DNA of 64,000 nucleotides from Diadema setosum (Eukaryota; Echinodermata; Echinoidea; Diadematoida; Diadematidae). Shown here piece after piece: positions 12,328 to 24,208 of this stretch. How positions within the stretch are numbered: position 1 is the first letter of the stretch; the number at the start of each line of letters is the position of its first letter. Location of the stretch: contig NC_092701.1 in NCBI RefSeq assembly GCF_964275005.1, positions 13,266,670 to 13,330,669 on the forward strand, in the 5' to 3' direction. The notes under the pieces were generated by a model. That model had not been told where the DNA came from. It was given only the letters and a program-made list of their open reading frames with translations, and ran no database searches. Both the position numbers and the translations under genes were made by a program.

Positions 12328-12524
12328 TGGCCTCGTGACCGGAGGTATAATGGGATTTCCCAACCCATTTACTGCAGAAACGGAACACGCCCTGCAAGAC
12401 CACGTATTGTATAGCACTACGCCTAGCCACAATGCTCTTAACAAACAACATCAACAACAACAACTACAACAACAGAAAATGACCTTAGAACCTCATGAAA
12501 ATAGCGTAATGGATTATATGCAAG
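12328..12524 (+). CDS. Possible orphan exon with Gln-rich segment
   Basis: An open frame between a possible acceptor (ATCTATAG|TGG) and donor (CAAG|GTTTGT) encodes GIMGFPNPFTAETEHALQD, a Q-rich run (KQHQQQQLQQQK) and LEPHENSVMDYMQ. Base composition is less AT-rich than the surroundings and amino acid use looks protein-like. The first ATG is at 12350. No domain or partner exon is recognised nearby. A chance open frame is a real alternative. Confidence 0.28.
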
Positions 12525-12984
12525 GTTTGTGAACAAAGACATTTCTCGTTTCGCAACTCCGTGATTGCTAACTGAGTTTTCTATTATTGTTCTTCTCTTC
12601 TTATTATTATTCTCTTTTTTTTGCTCAGTTTAGCAGATGAGTAAAAAAAGAAAATAATGTATATACATTTATATAAACATAGTTAGATAGATAGATTGGC
12701 ACCTGTTACTTTAAGTGCTTTACGGGATCATCATTGTTTTAATACTATTGTCATTTTATTTATTCGTTTATTTATTCATTCATTTATTTATTTTGTTTCA
12801 GAAGGGTAGCTCTGTCAGTGGCTTTACAAACAATGTTATTCTCAGAGGCCCTACACATACAATACTATACATCACAAACATACATTGTAGACACATTAAA
12901 ATACAAGGAAAATAACATAATATGCAATGACGGTACACTTATAACATGGCCACAATATATATTTTGCATGAGTGTATATATACA

Positions 12985-13028
<44 letters not shown>

Positions 13029-13352
13029 TGATTGATATTGATACCGTGTAACTTTAATTACTTTTTTGGATCATCATCGTTGTAATTCTTTATGATCATC
13101 ATTGATATTCTATGCATAATTATGCATAGCAATGATAAGTCTAATAATGTCTATGCATAGATACATAAGTATATAGATAGACGTATAATGTTGTCGATAT
13201 TGAAAGTGATTCTTCAGCGCTGGAGAGTTCCCTGCTAGCAGTGTAAGAGACAATGTACAGGATATATATGGGGAAGAGAACACTATACAGAGAAACTTCA
13301 AAAACCGCAGAGGAAATACCAAAAATCCCCGTATGGAATCCTTTTCTTTTTT

Positions 13353-13398
<46 letters not shown>

Positions 13399-14512
13399 AG
13401 AGAGAGAGAGACGAAAGTCACAGAAATGTCGGTTCTCTTCCGATACCTATTGTGGTTCTTGTGGCCTTGCATTTTATAGTTAGGCGTGAAATGAAACTAG
13501 TAAAACTATACAGTTTACATGATTACGTTATTATAATATGCAAGTGTTGATCAACCATTCATTCAATGTTCGCACGCCAGAGCAAACGGGCTAAGGGTCA
13601 AATGTGTCTCTTTCCTGGAGTTGTGAGCTGTACAAACCACATCGGTAGTCGTAATACCTCCTGCATACTGGTAAGTCGCACTTAGCTACATTCTTATGAT
13701 ATATGTTTTTCTTGTTAAATGTATTTGTTGCAACCAATAGGTACTATAATAAAGAGATTGATCTTTGAGACGATTATTACTCGATCTATTTGCCTGAAAT
13801 ACTTCATATTTGCACTCCCTTTCCGTTAATCAATTCTGTCACTAAACGTTCGCTTCAATACTATTTGGCAATAGACTATATACATATAAAGATACATTAT
13901 CAACAAGCTAAAAACGACATCTGGAAAAAGAGTTGCTTTCTGTATTTTCCGTTATTCTAACGTGTCAATGACAAGCGAGTTTTTTAATCTTTCCGTAAAA
14001 TAACCTTTTATAATTAATATCCTTATCTCATTTTGAATATAATAATTTAGAGCCAAGATGGCTGAAAGTTTGTGATAACCCAACTTAAGGGGAAACAAGC
14101 TTGTAAAGCAGACCACTTTAAACATAATAATTTTCAAATACTTTCTTACTTTATACAATTCCTCCAGCCCAAATCTGATGTCCTGCAGTATTCTTCTCCT
14201 TCCGAAGATGATCCATTCTAAATTCAACTAATGACTCTTCCCTCCACCCCCCCCCCCATTTCGTTTAGTTTTGTCGTCGATGTCATGATCACTTTAGATA
14301 CGTTTCTTTGCCCGTATATGCAATATGGTAACATTTTCTGTATCTCGTTAATAATGACTTTATAGCTTCTCCTTCATTTTCAGCATTATTTATGAAATAT
14401 CATGCTTCTTGGCTTCACAATTCACTAGTACATTGTGAGTTCATATTACATTTCAATAAATTATGAAGAATGTGTATATTTCTTTGTTTGCATAATGTAC
14501 TTTGTACACTTT
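12525..14512. other. Non-coding stretch with microsatellites
   Basis: Contains (TA)n at 12985-13024 and (GA)n at 13355-13411. The phrase beginning TTACTTTAAGTGCTTTACGG near 12708 recurs loosely at 13048, flanking the TA tract. No gene seen. Confidence 0.6.
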
Positions 14513-15261
14513 GACCCCGTTTACAGTGCGGGGCTCGGCCGCGGCCGAGCCCGCCTTCATTTCAGTGTAAACGCGCAAAAGGCCAAATGCGGGGCCAAAA
14601 ATGGCCGCGCTTTTGGCCACGCTCTGGAGGTGGTCCAAAGAGAATTTCTTTAAGGTGGTCTCGGCCGCGGCCGAGCCCGGCCTTTTCTCAGTGTAAACGC
14701 AAACTGGGCCAAATGCGCGGCCAATTTTAGTCTGGCTTCCAAACCCTCTGCCCGTACTATTTCGCTATTCAGGATATTAACCCCCTCAACGTCGAAAACT
14801 AATATAGTTTGAGTTGGTTTTGTCCTGCAAAGGATTTTTCCTTCGGCAAAGGTCTTTGCCCGAACGGCGACTTCGTCGCCACGGAATCCAGTTGGCAAAG
14901 GGTCTGAAAACCAGACTATACCAAATTGCGTTTGTTTACAAGCAGAGCGCCACTACGACAAAATATTGAAAGGTATGAATCAAAAGCGCGGCCGAGCCCG
15001 GCAGTTATTAGTTCGGTGGTGTAAACGGACAAAATTGCGGGGCTCGGCCCCGCAATTGAGGCTGGGCTCGGCCCAGCCCCGTACTGTAAACGGGGTCTAA
15101 GAAGAGGCCAGGCTCGGCCGCGGCTCGACCGCGGTCGAGACCACCTCCAGAGCGTGGCCAAATGTGCGGCCAATTTTGGCCTCCCATTTGGCCTTTTGCG
15201 CGTTTACACTGAAATGAAGGAGGGCTCGGCCGCGGCCGAGCCTCGCACTGTAAACGGGGTC
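14513..15261. mobile_element. GC-rich palindromic inverted-repeat element
   Basis: Begins GACCCCGTTTACAGTGCGGG and ends with its near reverse complement. CTCGGCCGCGGCCGAG palindromes occur at about 14537, 14661 and 15225, with a variant at about 15113, and an inner end GTAAACGGGGTCT at about 15087 suggests nesting. Very CpG-rich in an AT-rich region. Translated frames of Arg/Ala/Pro here are composition artefacts. Confidence 0.75.
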
Positions 15262-16274
15262 TGTCTTATATCATTTGCTGAAAATTATTTTGAGCAAATA
15301 AAATGCAATGAATTATATCTGAATTAATAACGGTCGTTAAACTTAATGCCGTGGTATGCATGAATATCCATACTGGTGTAATGACAAATCTGTTAGCTTA
15401 TCAATATCGCACGATGTAGACTTCAATTGCTTCCATTAGTATTATCATAGTATATTGTCAGAAACTACAACAGGGGGAGCATATCTATGAGAAATACATA
15501 TTACTCTGTTCGTGAAATGGAGTTTTATCGATTTCTTGTTCGCAAAAAAAAAATAAATAAATATCTATCAGGGTTTAGCACAGAATTAGCTTTGACTGAC
15601 TAGGGATATTTTGATATAAATAATGATAATAATAGTAAGTTGATTCGAGAACTCTTTATCTCCAGATCGTGTAGATATTGATGATTAAAGGTCATTTTCC
15701 AAGCATTCACGTACTCGGAGTTAAAAACATGCTTTGTCAGAAAGCAGGCCGAAAATAATCTATCAATACTAAAGCAGACAAAATGTTGGAAATACAATCT
15801 GTATGCTGAAGACATGACAGAACCATTTTGAAGTCATTAAAACAATTCACACACACAAAAAAATGATGACATCGAATATTTTAGTCATAAATATGGTCAT
15901 AACGCACCGAGTAATCATTTTCGACGTTATAGGTATATTAATGAGTAGTATACACAGCATTCTGATCTTACATTTACAAGTTTGTACTGAACGCAAGTAT
16001 AGGCCTGCGCCATTCAGTTTCATCATTTTTGCTGAGAAGACAAACAGGTGAAGAGGTCAGTAATTGCGCTGGTACTGAACAACGGGAAACAAAGTTGCCT
16101 TAATACTTAATAGAATGCAATAAATGGCATTATAACAACTTTTGTCGTTGTCTCGGACACGAATAGCTATTGTAGGGTCTCTCTTTTATACTCAATGAAC
16201 TACCGTGTGTGGCAAAAGCTGTAGAGTGTCATCCATGCCCGTAACACGTGTTCTGCATCCCTTAACCCTGTATA

Positions 16275-16363
<89 letters not shown>

Positions 16364-17265
16364 CAAAAGTGGTTGATAGGAACTTGACTGTTTTTCGTGA
16401 CTGGTCATTAGGCAAGAATTCAAATTCAACATGCTTTTGATATTTTCTTCCTTTTTAAATGAATGCATGAACACTCGTTTACGGTGTACGAACTGCAATC
16501 TGCCACAGACTGATTCATGTATATCATATAGGCTGTATGCTGAACATAATTCATCACATTTCTCATTTTATGAACCCACAGCGTGTAATGCATTGTCAAA
16601 GGAGCTTCTTTCATCACACGGAGTATTTTTATTTCTAAAATTGATCATTTTGAGCTTGATGAGTGCAACTGTACAGTACCACATTGGAAGTACATGTATA
16701 ATACGCATATGAAAGAAAATATCATTCAACGTCCAGCTGTAGGTTATGGTCAAATGCGATTGCAATATTCTTGGAGAACCCTCTATAGCAATTCTTCTAT
16801 AGATAAATTCACCAGTGCAAATATGGATTAGGCCTATAGAATTTAATTATACATGCAGAAACAATTGAAACTGCGGGTCGGGATATGATAACGTGTGCAT
16901 ATTTACACGTATAAACTGATAGTCTTTGTTGCACAACCGTTCATTAAACCCACTCACGGCTTTTGACGTAGCTAAAACACGCTGATCCAACTCCATTGAT
17001 ACGAATGATAGCATAATGTGGATGAAGCGAAGCTTTAAGATTTCAGATGAGACTATTAATAGGCTTGATTTTTCTTCTGTTCATTTTTGTTTAGTTGTTG
17101 TTATTGCTTTTGTTGTTCTTTTTCTTGTTTTTGTTACTAAAATCATTAATACATCCATCGTAACATGAGTATTGTGTCTTCATGTTCATGTAGAGCCTAT
17201 CTACTGGTTGTCTTTAAAATGAAAATAAAGAAGATTGATAGGAAAATCATCCCTATCAACGTAAT

Positions 17266-17307
<42 letters not shown>

Positions 17308-17320
17308 TATATATGTATAT
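15262..17320. other. Non-coding stretch with a long (TG)n tract
   Basis: A pure (TG)n run at 16277-16361, 85 bp, is the only structured feature. Neighbouring frames are Cys-Val or His-Thr repeats and not genes. Confidence 0.7.
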
Positions 17321-17582
17321 ATATATGAAGAGTTTGTTTGCAAAAACCGATAAGTCCATTTTAGAAGATTTTAAAGTACGGCCTCTGTCATAAAGTACAA
17401 AATAATACCTTTTAAATGATATATTGGTCATTACATTATAAAGGTATATTTTTGAAGTTATATGGTCAAAAGAAGCAAAAATTTTCTTATTATTCCCTTT
17501 ATTTTTCTAGACCTTTAATTGCAAATATCTCCATTTGACAAATATGGACTTATCGGTTTTTGCAAACAAACTCTTCATATAT
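17321..17582. mobile_element. MITE, 262 bp, beside (TA)n
   Basis: Inverted arms of 39 bp, 17321-17359 and 17544-17582, match exactly by reading (ATATATGAAGAGTTTGTTTG and on to AAGTCCAT). The left arm runs into a (TA)n tract at 17274-17325. Confidence 0.85.
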
Positions 17583-17814
17583 TTATATTTTTATGTATAT
17601 AAATATGTATATAGGTGTAAAGTGTGGGGAAAAAAGTTTTTGTAACCATGCTGAAAGAAATTGAGCCGAACAAAATACACATTTAAACAAAACAGAGAAG
17701 CATTGGTAAGGATTTCTTGAAAAAAGAGTGGCTGGTCGTATATACTACATAAACCATGTCAGTACGAGATGGATTTTCTTTCAATACTAGGTTTATCCTC
17801 AACAAAGATTTATT

Positions 17815-18030
17815 ATTTTGTGAGGGATGTGAGACGAAACTAATATTAGCCATGACGTCACTACTACCATTATTTTAGTGAGACATGTTCTTTGAGGGTT
17901 TGTGAAACGAAACTAATATTAGCCATGACTTCATCACAATATTACTGCAGTATTACAATTTCAGGGAGACATAATGTTCTGTGAGGGTTTGTGAAACGAA
18001 ACTATTATTAGAGATGACATCACTATGCAC
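17815..18030 (+). repeat. Three imperfect repeats of 70-110 bp
   Basis: TTGTGAGGG, GTGAGACGAAACTAATATTA or close variants, and ATGACxTCA recur at 17817, 17892 and 17976. Confidence 0.6.
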
Positions 18031-18159
18031 TATCATGATTTCAGAGGGAAGTGGATTGTTGGCACTTAAGAACCAAGTTCACTCTTACGTCAATGTCGCT
18101 AATATTTTCGTATAAAGAATGCCAAGCCATCCAAGACTCATGCGCTGTTGCATGGAATC

Positions 18160-18790
18160 ATGGCTGAGAGAAGGCACCTCGCTTCACTTTCAAAAAATAA
18201 TCCGGTTCAACTGCACGTATACATGGCTTCATTAATGTCTGTGTATGAAACCCTTTTTCATTTTCCTTCAAAGCGCTCATGGCAAATGTGTTGCCATGGT
18301 AACCACTCGTTTTTGTATCAGATTGAACCATTTAATCTACGAAGGTGAAATTTGGTGTGTATGATGCTCTTTAAGTGTAGTTTTGCAAAATGTCCTTTGT
18401 ATTTGTATCGGACAATGCGTTGCTATGGTAATCGCATTTTTTTAATCCTGTGGAGTGAACTTCTTTACAGTTTTCAAGCAATTGAAACCAAATTTGGTAG
18501 GCATTATGGCCCTGAGGTATAAATGTGGAACACATAATTTTTGTGTTTGTCACACAAACCGTTGCCATGGTAACCACAATTTTACCAAAACCTTGCAGAT
18601 CGAATAACTTTTCCGTCATTCAAGCAATTAATGTCAAATTTAGTATGTATTATGATCTAGAAGTGTAGTTTTGCAAGACACCAATATGTTAGTTTAAGGA
18701 AAATGTGTTGCCATGGTAACCACTCATTTTTGTATCAAAATAAACCATTCAAGCTATGAAGGTCAAATTTGGTGTGTATGATGGTCTTTA
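18160..18790 (+). repeat. Second X-box-like tandem array
   Basis: Four units of about 129-146 bp, with GTTGCCATGGTAAC at 18290, 18561 and 18707 and a variant at 18419. They share GGTGTGTATGATG and AGTGTAGTTTTGCAA. Related to the array at 6640-8210 but a distinct subfamily. Confidence 0.8.
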
Positions 18791-19015
18791 AGCGTAGTGA
18801 TGCTGGGGGAAAGCATGTTTCCATTTGCTGTAAGTTTTATACTCAGTGTCAACTCTGTAATTGTACAGTAAACTAAAATTATTCTGTTTCCAATTCGACA
18901 AGTGCACAAACTTGGTATCAACGGCATTGCCCTCATGACATCACATACTATAAAGCAACACTAGGGGCGGGGGAATTAATCACCTTCAGTGATAATTCTA
19001 GTTATCTCTGTTTCT

Positions 19016-19046
<31 letters not shown>

Positions 19047-19078
19047 ACATCATCACCATCATCATCATTATCATCGCC
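19016..19078. repeat. (CAT)n microsatellite
   Basis: Trinucleotide CAT/TCA repeat with a few interruptions. The following 19080-19984 shows no gene. Confidence 0.9.
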
Positions 19079-19984
19079 ATGTCATTCTTGTCGTGCAGGA
19101 ATGACAAAATTTAGACAAATTAGAAAATGGGTCTGGAGAAGAATCTTCTCATTGTTCCCCACATCGAGATTGTAATGATATATTGTCACTATATAGTCAT
19201 TTTGTCTTTGCACGATCAATACTATCTACTAACTTCAGGAATATTACTTTTCCGATCCTTGTTCTGTGAGCATGATTGCTCTCTCTTTTCCTTTTTACAA
19301 ATGTGCACGAAATAAGCCAGTTCGTAATTAGCTCATTGCATGTAGGCATTAGTACAAATGACCTTTCTTTTTTCTCAGTTCGTTAGGCACTTCACTCGTT
19401 TTCAAAGCGGCATAATGCATGAGCTTGCCCGACGTTACAATTTATGGAATTCTATGTTCAAATAAAGAATGAACTAACACGAATACGGAGACTTCGAGGT
19501 TGTAATCTCGGTAATGGGTTCCAGTAGTATAATATGTTTCATAGATTTCAGGGCTCTTCCACTTTTGGGATCATGTACAAGTACAATTAAAATCTTCGTA
19601 TATAAGTGCAATTAAAATCTTCGTAAAAGAATGTAGTGCTGTTTGTATGAACATAAATTCATTCGGTATAGGAGTAAAACGTTGTTACAAGAGATTGAGA
19701 TGGCCCATATCTTATTTAATTGCAGTATAGGAGACATATACATACGACAGTACTATATAGGAGTTGTATCGCATGAAAGAGCCTTTCGTCGGCACTTAAT
19801 TCGGCTTTAATTTTCATAGTTTAAATCTTGTTACAACTTTATAACTTGTGGTCGTTCCATTTTATGTTACCATTTGGCAAGACTCCACCAAACATGCTCT
19901 CTTTCTTTTCAAGCAGCTGATGGTCTACTGCTACCTGTCTTATGACCTAAACATAATCTTCCTTTCTAAAAACACATAAGGAGG

Positions 19985-20373
19985 TTAAAGAGATGGTACA
20001 GTATTGATGGAGATGAGAATTGGGCTTATTACTTTTTGCGAGATACCAAGAAAACACTTATGATATAGTACAAAACATACCATTTTAAGAGGAATTCAAA
20101 GTTTACTTGATGAAAATCGGGTTTGGAATGACTGAAACACCCAAAAACAAAGTAAAACAAAGCGATCATTAATAAGTGTGGGTCCCACACTTTATTAGAA
20201 TTTTTTTTTTGGATATCTCATCCATTTTAAAACCAATTTTCATCAAATAAACGTTGAATTCCTCATAGAATTACATGCTCTTTCACATTTCATAAAGAGG
20301 TTTCTCATCATCTCACCAAAAAATGTAAGAAACCTGAAAGTAGGTCTCAACCAAAACTATACGATCCTTTTAA
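19985..20373. mobile_element. TTAA MITE, 389 bp, copy 1
   Basis: Begins TTAAAGAGATGGTACAGTAT and ends ACTATACGATCCTTTTAA, imperfect inverted ends with TTAA at each border. A close copy of the same length sits in FMO gene 1 intron 5 (28384-28772). Both carry GTGTGGGTCCCACACTTTAT or a one-base variant in the centre. Confidence 0.8.
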
Positions 20374-22438
20374 TCTTCTTGATGTTTAGTGATAAGTTAT
20401 TGCAGTTGAACAGTTTTGGACAATTTGGTCTTAAGAATTCTTACGACAGTTTATACATCTATGTTTGAGGGTAATGCACAAGTGGCATTAGCAAAGATAT
20501 CATAGCAATAACTCGGGGGGGGGGTCATCCAAAATTGATGTAAAGTATATTGTTTGCAAATCTTTTTAACAAATTGGAGAGACTCGGGAGAAAAGAAACA
20601 GGTCGTTTGTTTGAAATAGCGAAGGAACCATCTTTTATACATATTGTTGTGACATTTGTGATATGTATGCGATAGGAAATACCCCGGGAAAGTGCTAGAT
20701 TACAAATGTGTGTTAGTGGTGCTGGTATGAAGATATATACCACCAAAGATTTGTCTTAACAAGTTTACACCCACATGCAAGAAAGTTTTGATATATTATG
20801 TTGGAAGTGATTTGATGTATTTATTTAACCCTAGGGAACCTGTGATATGTTATGACAATCCTTGTAAACTGAGACCCATGTTAGTTATTTGTGTGTGTGT
20901 TAGTGTGTTATTCTTAATTTTCTCTCATAAGTTTTGTTTGTAGTACTAAATAATCTTTTGGTAAATTGAAAATTGGGGGTCTGGGAAGGGTTATAATGAA
21001 TTGATATATTGCATAATGTATATTGTGTAATAGATTTGTAGGGTGTTGTTTGTATTCATTGTGCGTGACATAGACATATGTAATTGTGATGCGAGATATG
21101 TTTGTACTGTCATGATTATTTTGGTACAATGAAATGTCAATGGAAACCAAATTTCAATGTCTGACATTGACCAATAAAGATGAATGAATAAATGTATGAA
21201 TAAATGAATGAATGAATGAATGAATGAATGAATGAATGAATGAATGAATGAAAGTGTAAAGTAAGGCATTGTCACATCGATTCGGCAGGAACATCTGAGT
21301 CAGTATGACCTATATTGGACCAAAACGATCGAACTAATCTTGATAATATTGTCAAAGCAATATGTCATGTCTTTTGGATCACATGACAAGTGTCCTTTGT
21401 GCATTTTATGATAATAGGCAACATTTCTCTCTTTGTCCAGTGCTTCATGATGACACTGCGTACGTGACAAAATTGCCATCGTCGGTATGATTTAATTGTT
21501 TCCTGACAATTCCGTCTCGAGGTTACCTGATAAAATTTGTTGACTTTTTCTCAGCGCTTAATACGTATTTTTTTGGGGAAGTTTCTCAGGAATTACGTAG
21601 ACTACGTATCCCGACTTGGTGCTTTCCCTCAAAGAACACATCTGTATGGTCCTTGGTTTTCCCCGTGTATTTTTTAAGATTTAGGGACAGTAATAATAGA
21701 AAGATTTCCCCCCCCCCCCTTAAAAAAAAAGAACCTCTCATTATACACTTTTAAGCTAAACTTGGCTCACTGCAATCCATTAGCCTATTCCAAGTATCAA
21801 TTTTGCAACTCATTGAATATAGCAATATTCACCGGAATGAATTATCCATGAGCTTTTTCATGGTCTTGGGATGATTCATTTTACCACACATTAGGAATAT
21901 AGACAAATGGTCTGAAATCTCACTGTACAAACAGAAGCCAGAGTTTGGTTTGCCTTCATTAACATCAGTAAATGTAATTTATTCTATCAGTAAACAAACT
22001 GGCACTTATTGTCCATGCGGCCTGGTTTCAGGATGCGTCTGTAAGCAAGCGAAATCAGATTCACGGAAGAGAAAAGAGCAGGGAAATTCAGAGTGAATAT
22101 ATAGGAAGTTACATGTGTGATCAAGAAGTAATGCGATATCATAACTCATCATAACCACGAGTACCATCTAAAAAAGACGACAGTTATTATGAATGCCTGC
22201 ATATTTGATGGTACGGCATTAAACATGGGTCGTTCCCATCAAGATCGTGACTCGTATAGGGTCCGCCTAAAATCTGGCAACCTGCAGGTATGTAGATGGG
22301 ATAAATAGCTGTAGTACAGGTCTAACTGGTGACTCGGGTCAATCTGACGTCATCAGACATCATCGATTCCCATCGTCCCGTGCCTGTCTTTTGAAATCAG
22401 TAGAAAAAAATAGCCTTATACACACTTTGAATATGGTG
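20374..22438. other. Intergenic stretch upstream of FMO gene 1
   Basis: Holds a (GAAT)n microsatellite at 21181-21251 and homopolymer runs near 20515 and 21710. No coding region is supported. Regulatory DNA for gene 1 may lie here but I recognise none. Confidence 0.6.
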
Positions 22439-22446
22439 TATATAAT
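22439..22446 (+). promoter_or_regulatory. Candidate TATA element upstream of FMO gene 1
   Basis: TATATAAT lies about 220 bp before the chosen ATG, followed by a CG/GT alternating run. The distance allows a 5' UTR that includes 22613. AT-rich words are common here, so this is weak. Confidence 0.2.
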
Positions 22447-22666
22447 ACACGCGCGCGTGTGTGGGGTACGTTTGTATTTGCATATGATACCTTAATGAAC
22501 TGGTTCGCCTCTTGGTCTCTACTTCTCACGCATCATTTTCCACTCTGTTTTCTCCGTTTTATTCTGGGGGCTCACGTTCACATGTTTCTGGTATATCTGT
22601 TTTCGGGAATATATGTATGATCTTGTGCGTTCAATATCTATGCACAGTGGTCTTGCTAATAAAATC

Positions 22667-22781
22667 ATGGTCGTCAAGAAAGTGGCTGTAATCGGCGGAG
22701 GGGTCAGCGGCCTTGTGTCCATCAAAACGTGTTTGGAGGAGGGTTTTGAACCAGTGTGCTTCGAACAGACCGACCAATACG
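22667..22781 (+). CDS. FMO gene 1, exon 1
   Basis: The exon encodes residues 1-38 and one base of codon 39, including the beta-alpha-beta FAD fold with GGGVSG and the acidic end of strand 2 ([10 protein letters not shown]). The donor is G|GTAAGT, a near-consensus site. The ATG has A at -3 and G at +4. Confidence 0.92.
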
Positions 22782-23263
22782 GTAAGTCACGAGAGATGTT
22801 ATTAGCTCTTTAAAATCAAATTGAATTTAACTTTATTCTCCGAAAACCTTAGATGGAGAAATACAATCAATCTGTTCTTGTGAACATATATTTCAAGCCA
22901 TGCACTATTTTTGGTTACGTCGGGAAAACCTCAGCAAGCTTGAGATAAATTTTGATAATGAAGGTGTATACAACTGCATAAACACGAAATATTAGTAATC
23001 GGTCTATTTGTGAATCGTAAGGTTTGTTGTATTTGTCGATATACTTGATGATCGACGATGTATAAAAATCAAATAAAAATTAAACGTATGATCAAGGCGC
23101 ATTATAGGATCCACACTATATCAATGACTGCTTTTCCATTCAAAGTAAACTCCCACTCCAAGTTCGAATCGATAAATGAAGTAAACTTAAACAGAAACAC
23201 TACCGTAGAAGTTTCCCATTCTCTTGCACACTTGCACAATCTTCATTATATTTTGTTGTTGTT

Positions 23264-23294
<31 letters not shown>

Positions 23295-24168
23295 TTGTTG
23301 ATGACATGAATGGAGAAATGGTGGCCTTACTATTATCAGCGTGATCAATTTTTTGCTACAGATCCAGCAGTCTGGTAATGTCGAATTCGCTGAAATATTC
23401 GGAGAAATTGTTAAAGATTTCATGAATGTCGTGAGACGATCAACATGTCAAGATTGCATGATTACCCTTGAAGTCCCCGTTCGGCCACTCGCTTCTGAAT
23501 TAAGTTCTACAAATCGTACACGATTTTTTTATCTCTCATCATTTTTCTGAGCACTGAATACTTTTCTTCGGACACAGGTTTGGCAGAACTATCTTTGATT
23601 TTCTTGCCCGTCCATATATTTGTTACTCTTCATTGATCTCTTGTTGTATGCTGTAAATGTAATTTGTGTGGAAACTTTATAAGATAATGAAATGAAATGA
23701 AATGAAATATCAGTATAGAAGAAACTTACGAAATGTCATGGTCATCAAGTAGGCCCTATCACACATTTGTTTACACATTGATTCATAGATTTATATATTC
23801 GGGTTTTCATTGTTTATCGTATTCATTATTACTTAATTAGTTTATTCACTCATTCATACATTCATTCACTTCACTCCATACTCTTTGTCTATTCCACAGG
23901 TGGAATCTGGGTGTTGAGGGATGAGAAACCCAGTGGGCCATGTCCTGCGGCTGGTATATACGACAGCCTCCTTACCAACTCCAGCAAGGATATGATGTGC
24001 TTCAGCGATTTTCCCTTCGAGGGAAGTTTGCCTCCATATCTCCGGCGCAAAGATCTCCTCGAGTACTACCGGGCATACACCCTGCAGTTCGATCTCGAGC
24101 GATATATACGGCTGAACACGTTCGTCAAAGCCGTTGAACAGACGGACGACTTCGAGCGAACAGGTGAG

Positions 24169-24208
<40 letters not shown>

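Noticed and set aside
14435..15173. Arg/Ala/Pro-rich open frames
   Set aside because: They are produced by the CpG-rich palindromes of the element at 14513-15261.
16205..16498. Cys-Val and His-Thr repeat open frames
   Set aside because: They are translations of the (TG)n microsatellite.
22613..22666. Upstream in-frame ATGs (22613, 22640) as FMO gene 1 start
   Set aside because: They would add residues not seen in FMOs, which start directly before the FAD fold. They could be 5' UTR.
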